Positions 6,381 through 10,951 of a DNA stretch of 10,951 nt are shown one piece after another. A model generated the notes under the pieces. That model did not search any database and was not told the origin of the DNA. It saw only the letters and a program-made list of their open reading frames with translations. This stretch comes from Candidatus Schekmanbacteria bacterium (GTDB taxonomy: Bacteria > Schekmanbacteria > GWA2-38-11 > J061): assembly GCA_003695725.1 (NCBI GenBank), contig RFHX01000154.1, forward strand, positions 1-10,951, given 5' to 3'. The position numbers and the translations under genes are program-made. Numbering within the stretch: the stretch's first letter is position 1; every line of letters begins with the position of its first letter.

Positions 6381-7133
6381 ATGCCTTTATTAAGGATTGA
6401 AAATTTAAAAAAGAGTTATGATGGGAATCCTGCCCTTAGGGGAGTGAGTTTACAAATCGATGATGGTGAAATATTTGGGTTATTAGGTCCCAATGGGGCA
6501 GGAAAGACTACACTCATATCTATCTTGTCTTCTCTTTTCAAGGAAGAAGAAGGCACTATCGAGATAATTGAAAATGGTAACAGCTATTATCCAGAAAATT
6601 ATAAAAAGCACATAGGTGTTGTGCCTCAGGATATTTCCCTTTACAGTGAATTGACCTGTGAAGAAAATCTTATCTTTTTTTCAAGACTCTATGGCATCAA
6701 GGGTAGAGAATCAAAAGATAGGACAAAAGAACTTCTTTCACTTGCAGGATTGGAAAAACGGGCAAAGGATAGAGTCAAATCACTATCAGGTGGTATGAAA
6801 AGACGCCTCAACCTTGTGTGCGGCCTTGTTAATTCACCTTCTTTGCTATTCCTCGATGAGCCCACAGTAGGGGTTGACCCTCAGTCGCGTGAGCATATCT
6901 ATTCAATGATTAAAATGCTGAAGTCCCAATCGGTTACATCACTTTTAGCAACTCATTATATGAATGAGGCAGAAACACTTTGCGACAGAATCGCCATAAT
7001 GGACAAAGGGAAAATTTTAATGGTGCACACAATCGAAGAATATATGGATTTGTTTGCGGAAAAGCTCAACCTCGAGCACATAGATATGGAAAAGATATTT
7101 CTCCATATCACAGGAAAGGAATTGCGGGATTAA
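6381..7133 (+). CDS. ABC transporter ATP-binding protein (DrrA/ABC-2 type)
   Basis: This 250-residue ATPase powers the ABC-2 permease encoded next. Motifs are Walker A GPNGAGKT (36-43), Q-loop Gln83, signature LSGGM (135-139), Walker B LLFLDE (155-160), a D-loop with GVDP, and H-loop His192. The MNEAETLCDRIAIMDKGKI stretch (194-212) is typical of drug, lipid or polysaccharide export ATPases such as DrrA, NodI and CcmA-like proteins. No Shine-Dalgarno site is seen before ATG 6381, only an A-rich run. It is separated from the permease by 2 nt. The transported compound is unknown; context with lipid-handling genes suggests a hydrophobic product. Confidence 0.92.
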   Translation: MPLLRIENLKKSYDGNPALRGVSLQIDDGEIFGLLGPNGAGKTTLISILSSLFKEEEGTIEIIENGNSYYPENYKKHIGVVPQDISLYSELTCEENLIFFSRLYGIKGRESKDRTKELLSLAGLEKRAKDRVKSLSGGMKRRLNLVCGLVNSPSLLFLDEPTVGVDPQSREHIYSMIKMLKSQSVTSLLATHYMNEAETLCDRIAIMDKGKILMVHTIEEYMDLFAEKLNLEHIDMEKIFLHITGKELRD

Positions 7134-7135
7134 AG

Positions 7136-8356
7136 ATGACAATCTTCCATATAATCATCAAAGAGCTCAAACTTCTCGTAAGGGATAAAACATCGCTTAT
7201 TCTTATGACAGCTGTGCCCATAGTCGTAATTTCTGTTGCAGGGCTTGCTTTAAGCGGACTCTACGGCAGGGCTGGTACAAATGTAAAAATCTATCTGCCC
7301 ATTGCAGACAATGATAAAAGGGAATTCTCGGCAATTCTTCCTGAAATGCTCAAGAAAAGCGGTTTTTTCAATGTCGAAATAGTCTCGGAAGAAGACGCTT
7401 ACCGACTTGTAAAAGATGACAACAAGGCAGCTGCCGCAATCATTATCCCAGAGGGGTTTTCCAGAAACTGCATAAGCGCCGGCACGCCTTCAATAAAATT
7501 GATTACAGATCCTGCTAAAGCTCTTGAAATTTCTACTATAAGAAGCGCGTTGAAAGAATTTGAGCTTCGCCTTTCCCTTGCCATTGGGAAACTTAAAACA
7601 ATGCGCTCATCGACACTTCCCCTTCTCCTTTCTTTAAACCCGTCTCTTATAGAAAAAAAAGTCAGAAATCTTATTGAACAAGGAGCAAAAACATCTATTT
7701 CAATCGAAGAAGTCAATCTGACAGAAATAAAAAAAAATTTGAGTTCCTTTGACCAAAACGTCCCCGGCTTCAGCATTATGTTTGCAATGTTCGGAATGCT
7801 CTATGGATTTTCGGAAAGCATCTTTAAAGAAAGAGATGAAGACAACACAATGAGACGCTTTCTTTCATCGCCGGCAGGATTTAGCTCTCTTTTATATGGC
7901 AAGCTCATATCAAAAATAATTACCGGCTTTATACAGATGATGATTCTCTTTGGCTTTGGTTATTTTGTCTTTGATATGTCTCTTGGAAATTCTATTCTTG
8001 GACTTTCAATTGCTATTTTGGGAATCTCTTTTTCGTCCGCTTCAATCGGACTCTTAGTGTCGAGCGTAAGCAACACAAAAGAGCAGGCGCGCTCCCTTGG
8101 AACGCTTACCATATTGACTCTTGCAGGTCTTGGAGGGTGTTGGTGGCCTCTTTTCATCGAGCCGGCATGGATGCAAAAACTATCTCTTCTTGCTATGCCT
8201 GCTTGGGGAATGAATTGTTTTTACAATTTTATGTTGAGAGGAAAGGAAATATCAGATACGCTCTATTATCTTATAGGACTTTATTCATACGGAATTATAG
8301 CTTTAATTGTCGGTATGATAATATTCTCAAACTGGGATGAAAGGCGGCTGCTTTAA
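7136..8356 (+). CDS. ABC-2 type transporter permease
   Basis: The 406-residue product is an ABC-2 family membrane subunit, partner of the preceding ATPase. It has a first membrane segment (about 20-43), a long presumed periplasmic domain (about 45-205), and then a block of hydrophobic segments from about residue 210 to the end. The motif FKERDEDNTMRRFLSSPAGF following the second segment is the cytoplasmic coupling element typical of the family (E-R-E, then R-x-L-x-x-P). ATG 7136 follows the ATPase stop after 2 nt. An open frame reaches back to 6980 inside the ATPase gene, but that part is in the wrong frame for any domain and is rejected. It likely exports a lipid or other hydrophobic compound. 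Confidence 0.9.
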   Translation: MTIFHIIIKELKLLVRDKTSLILMTAVPIVVISVAGLALSGLYGRAGTNVKIYLPIADNDKREFSAILPEMLKKSGFFNVEIVSEEDAYRLVKDDNKAAAAIIIPEGFSRNCISAGTPSIKLITDPAKALEISTIRSALKEFELRLSLAIGKLKTMRSSTLPLLLSLNPSLIEKKVRNLIEQGAKTSISIEEVNLTEIKKNLSSFDQNVPGFSIMFAMFGMLYGFSESIFKERDEDNTMRRFLSSPAGFSSLLYGKLISKIITGFIQMMILFGFGYFVFDMSLGNSILGLSIAILGISFSSASIGLLVSSVSNTKEQARSLGTLTILTLAGLGGCWWPLFIEPAWMQKLSLLAMPAWGMNCFYNFMLRGKEISDTLYYLIGLYSYGIIALIVGMIIFSNWDERRLL

Positions 8357-8379
8357 ATTAAGTAAAAATAGCCATTGAT

Positions 8380-9159
8380 ATGGATTACTTTCTTTACAAG
8401 GATAGCGGCTCACCTATACACAAATTAGACCCGAGAACCAAAATTTTTGTTCTAATTTCCTCCTTCATTCTTTCACTTCTCTTTCAAAATCCAATCTATA
8501 ACGCAACAATACTATTTCTCATACTAATTTATGGCTTGATTGGGAAAGCATTGGTAAATATCAAGGTAATCTGGAAACTGATAGTCATAATCTCGATTCT
8601 ATCGATAATCATATGGACTTTTTCAATTGATGGAGAAACAAAAATCTTTTGGAATATCAGTAAAGAATCTATTCTTTACGGTATCTCAGCGGCTTTAAAA
8701 ATAAATTCAATGATAATCGCAGGAATAATATTTCTGACCACGACGAGGAATGAAGATTTAAGCCTTGGTTTGATAAAGTTAGGTATCCCATACAGAGTGG
8801 GATTTGCCTTATCGACTGCTCTGAGGCTTGTGCCAACTTTCATCGGCACTGCAATAACAGTTATTCAAGCACAAAAAGCACGAGGCTTTGACCCTTTTAC
8901 AGGAAATATAATCGAAAGGATAAAAAAATTTGTTCCCCTTTTAGGTCCTGTATTTCTCCTTACTTTGAGAAGTGCAGACACTCTTTCTCTTGCCCTTGAA
9001 TCACGAGGATTTTCCATTAAAAGCAAAAGAACTTTTTACAGACAGTTGAAATTCGGAAGTAATGACATTATCTACGCCTCTGCAACCTTTATTCTTCTCG
9101 TTATTGGAGTTTTGCTTAAAATAGGGGGGAAGGGAAATTTAAGCGGCATTATTTCTTGA
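8380..9159 (+). CDS. ecfT: EcfT/CbiQ-like energy-coupling transmembrane protein
   Basis: EcfT proteins couple ATPases to a substrate-binding S subunit in vitamin and metal ECF importers. This 259-residue protein has hydrophobic segments near 21-35, 41-57, 64-80, 100-120, about 142-163 and 230-247. Between them lie the two coupling motifs: ARG at 167-169 (QKARGFDPF) and a second SRG at 208-210 (ALESRGF). The N-terminal SPIHKLDPRTKI (11-22) is also a family trait. No S subunit and no typical EcfA pair are seen nearby. The only ATPase gene is the DrrA-type one. It lies 23 nt after the permease and its end overlaps the convergent gene by 11 bp. The role may be cobalamin, metal or vitamin uptake, with ATPases encoded elsewhere. 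Confidence 0.85.
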   Translation: MDYFLYKDSGSPIHKLDPRTKIFVLISSFILSLLFQNPIYNATILFLILIYGLIGKALVNIKVIWKLIVIISILSIIIWTFSIDGETKIFWNISKESILYGISAALKINSMIIAGIIFLTTTRNEDLSLGLIKLGIPYRVGFALSTALRLVPTFIGTAITVIQAQKARGFDPFTGNIIERIKKFVPLLGPVFLLTLRSADTLSLALESRGFSIKSKRTFYRQLKFGSNDIIYASATFILLVIGVLLKIGGKGNLSGIIS

Positions 9160-10867
9160 TGACATCTCCTTTTGCACTTTCTCTTTCAATAATATTGAGC
9201 ATAAAATCAACTCGTCTATCTGCAATTCCCCTTCTTACGGCTTCCTTTAGGATTTTTTTTGCCTCATCATATCTCCTTTGTGCAACCAGTGTTCCTGCAA
9301 GACCTGCATAAGCAGGAAAGTAATCTTCATTGTATGCAAGAGCATCTCTCAAGAGTCTCTCCGATTCTCTAACCAATCCTTTTTTTCTGTAAATATTTCC
9401 AAGACTCGTCAATATAACCTCATTTCTATCATTAATCGACAAGGCTTTTTCAAATTCCTTTATCGCCATATCTATATTTCCCTCTTTTTTGAAAATTTCG
9501 CCGAGATTTGAATGGGCTTTCCAATTCTTCTCGTCTAAGGATATTGCCCTTAAAAATTCAAGTTTTGCTTTTGCAAATTTGCCTTCCTCAAAATACACAT
9601 TGCCGAGATTATTTCTTATTGCAGAAACTTCTGGATATCGGCTTGCTGCATATTCCCAAAGGGAATGGCTGTTTCTCCAAATGGAAGAATGCTTCACAGA
9701 TAAAAGAAGAAATAAGAGAGATATGAAAAAAATGGATGCTGAAAGGATTTTTCTATTTCTGTCAATTTTATATGAAAATACACTCTCCTCTTTCTCTCCG
9801 TATTCAAAGAGAAATTTTGCCGCACATAAAAGAACGAATGATGGAATAAAGAGATACCTGTCCGCCTTTGAAATACTTATCGGCACCACTCCTGAAACAG
9901 GTAAAAAGGAGACAACAAATAAAGAAGTAAAAAATTTTGAAAAATTGTCACATTTTTTCAATATGATACATAGAATTGCCACAAATAGAATGAATAATAA
10001 AATCCTCGAAAGCGGAGGTAAAGTGCTGTAATCAGCTTCATCATAAAGAGGGCTAAGATTGAAAGGGAAAAAAAGTTTTTTTGCATACCAGAAAAGCAGC
10101 AACGGATAGTTGACAACTGCCTCAATACTCTTTGCCATAGTCCATTCCTTAACTGTGGTTTTCTCGATTCCCACAATAACAGTCAATAGGGCTGCAAAAA
10201 TTGAAAGGAGGAAGTGAGGTATTATCGCTTTATATGGATATTTTTTATCCGATTCCGACAAACCAATCTTAAAGAAAAGAAGAAGAACGAGATAAAAAGG
10301 AATAAGTACGGAAATAGGTTTTGACATTAGAGCAAGGATGGTAAAGAAAAGAGACAATAAATAAAAAAGGAAAGAATTTTTTTTATCCTTCTCTATAAAA
10401 TATTTTAAAAACAGATGAAGACTTAAAAAGATAAAGATTCCGCTCAATAAATCCTTTCTGCCGGCTATCCAACAGACTGGTTCAATATGTACAGGATGTA
10501 GGGCAAAAAGGAATAAACCGAAAAAAGAGACAGTTCTTTCCCCTGTAATAAGCAGTGAAAAATAATAAACCACTATGAGCATTAGAAGGTAAAGGATCAG
10601 ATTCGTCAAATGATAGCCATAGGCATTTTTCTGCCATATCTTATAGTCAATTGCATAAGAGAGTTCTTTTAAGGGAAGATAGTCATACCCTGTTGGCTTA
10701 GTAAAAATATTTTTAAGCATTGACAAATCAAAAGTCTGGATCCTTTTGTTTTCAAGGATAAGAGAAGGAACATCCCAATTCGTAAAACCGTAATTGAGGG
10801 ATGAACAATAACTTACAAATGCAAAGATGATAATAATTGAAACATAAATTAGGTTGTTTCTGTTCAC
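9149..10867 (-). CDS. TMTC-like membrane glycosyltransferase with C-terminal TPR repeats
   Basis: This 572-residue protein combines a polytopic N-terminal half (about 1-395) with four TPR units (about 414-549). The signature FALHPVHIEPVCWIAGRKDL (121-140) matches the TMTC/bacterial TPR-glycosyltransferase family of GT-C fold enzymes, which transfer sugars from a lipid-linked donor to proteins at the outer face of the inner membrane. Also visible are NWDVPSLILENKRI (30-43), holding Asp32 in the usual catalytic loop, and YLPLKELSYAIDY (63-75). The family often has two adjacent Asp or Asp-Asp in that loop; here it reads Trp-Asp. The start is GTG 10867; an in-frame stop lies 12 nt upstream, and no Shine-Dalgarno site is seen. 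The gene is convergent to the operon. Actual sugar and acceptor are unknown. Confidence 0.82.
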   Translation of the reverse strand: MNRNNLIYVSIIIIFAFVSYCSSLNYGFTNWDVPSLILENKRIQTFDLSMLKNIFTKPTGYDYLPLKELSYAIDYKIWQKNAYGYHLTNLILYLLMLIVVYYFSLLITGERTVSFFGLFLFALHPVHIEPVCWIAGRKDLLSGIFIFLSLHLFLKYFIEKDKKNSFLFYLLSLFFTILALMSKPISVLIPFYLVLLLFFKIGLSESDKKYPYKAIIPHFLLSIFAALLTVIVGIEKTTVKEWTMAKSIEAVVNYPLLLFWYAKKLFFPFNLSPLYDEADYSTLPPLSRILLFILFVAILCIILKKCDNFSKFFTSLFVVSFLPVSGVVPISISKADRYLFIPSFVLLCAAKFLFEYGEKEESVFSYKIDRNRKILSASIFFISLLFLLLSVKHSSIWRNSHSLWEYAASRYPEVSAIRNNLGNVYFEEGKFAKAKLEFLRAISLDEKNWKAHSNLGEIFKKEGNIDMAIKEFEKALSINDRNEVILTSLGNIYRKKGLVRESERLLRDALAYNEDYFPAYAGLAGTLVAQRRYDEAKKILKEAVRRGIADRRVDFMLNIIERESAKGDVIKK

Positions 10868-10901
10868 AGTTCTAAAATTTCAAATAAGATTTTTCAAAGC
10901 C

Positions 10902-10907
10902 ATTATA
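10902..10907 (-). promoter_or_regulatory. Consensus -10 box for the TMTC-like gene
   Basis: On the minus strand TATAAT reads from 10907 to 10902, a perfect -10 hexamer, about 35 nt before the GTG start. No good -35 hexamer is found 16-18 nt upstream, so this is a partial match in AT-rich DNA. Confidence 0.4.
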
Positions 10908-10951
10908 GATGTGCTCATTAAAAATTCATTCCAAAGTATATAGTAAAAGGA

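Noticed and set aside
6980-7135. N-terminal extension of the ABC-2 permease frame into the ATPase gene
   Set aside because: The extension overlaps conserved ATPase sequence in another frame and has no membrane or family features. ATG 7136 gives a normal permease start.
9489-10031. A 180-codon plus-strand open frame antisense to the TMTC-like gene
   Set aside because: It is a shadow of the minus-strand gene, which has clear family motifs and TPR repeats in the same stretch.

Overview
The window is AT-rich bacterial DNA. A twin-CXXCH c-type cytochrome with an export signal, a secreted YceI-family protein and a TMTC-like membrane glycosyltransferase point to a Gram-negative, probably anaerobic or facultative, respiring bacterium. 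I cannot name the phylum. A deep-branching environmental lineage is plausible, but that is inference.

Layout. Positions 1-62 end an upstream transcript with a rho-independent terminator. Positions 63-428 hold no convincing protein gene. They carry strong RNA-like structure: a 14-19 bp outer helix enclosing two nested hairpins (109-207), a further small hairpin, and a long terminator-type stem with a U-run (248-325). CCCUCCU-type motifs lie in the predicted unpaired parts. This looks like a small RNA or a leader riboregulator of no class I recognise. Next comes a secreted two-haem cytochrome c (429-1160) with its own Shine-Dalgarno site and a clear terminator (1191-1223).

Positions 1291-9159 form one tightly packed run of eight plus-strand genes with overlaps or short gaps throughout: a U32-family (UbiU/UbiV-like) protein, a thioester-reductase-like SDR fused to an SCP2-type lipid-binding domain, a short PaaK/LuxE-like adenylating enzyme, a secreted YceI lipid-binding protein, an alpha/beta hydrolase, a DrrA-type ABC ATPase with its ABC-2 permease, and a lone EcfT/CbiQ-like transmembrane protein. 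A convergent minus-strand gene (9149-10867) encodes a multi-pass TMTC-like glycosyltransferase with C-terminal TPR repeats. It overlaps the end of the last operon gene by 11 bp.

How the genes may work together (inference): U32 plus SCP2 recalls the UbiT/UbiU/UbiV system for oxygen-independent quinone hydroxylation. Here it sits with an acyl-activating enzyme, an NAD(P)-dependent reductase, a periplasmic isoprenoid-binding-type protein and an ABC-2 exporter. The simplest reading is an undescribed pathway that activates, reduces and possibly hydroxylates a hydrophobic acyl or isoprenoid compound and moves it to the envelope. The structured RNA at 109-325 and this U32/SCP2 operon are the two most interesting parts of the window.
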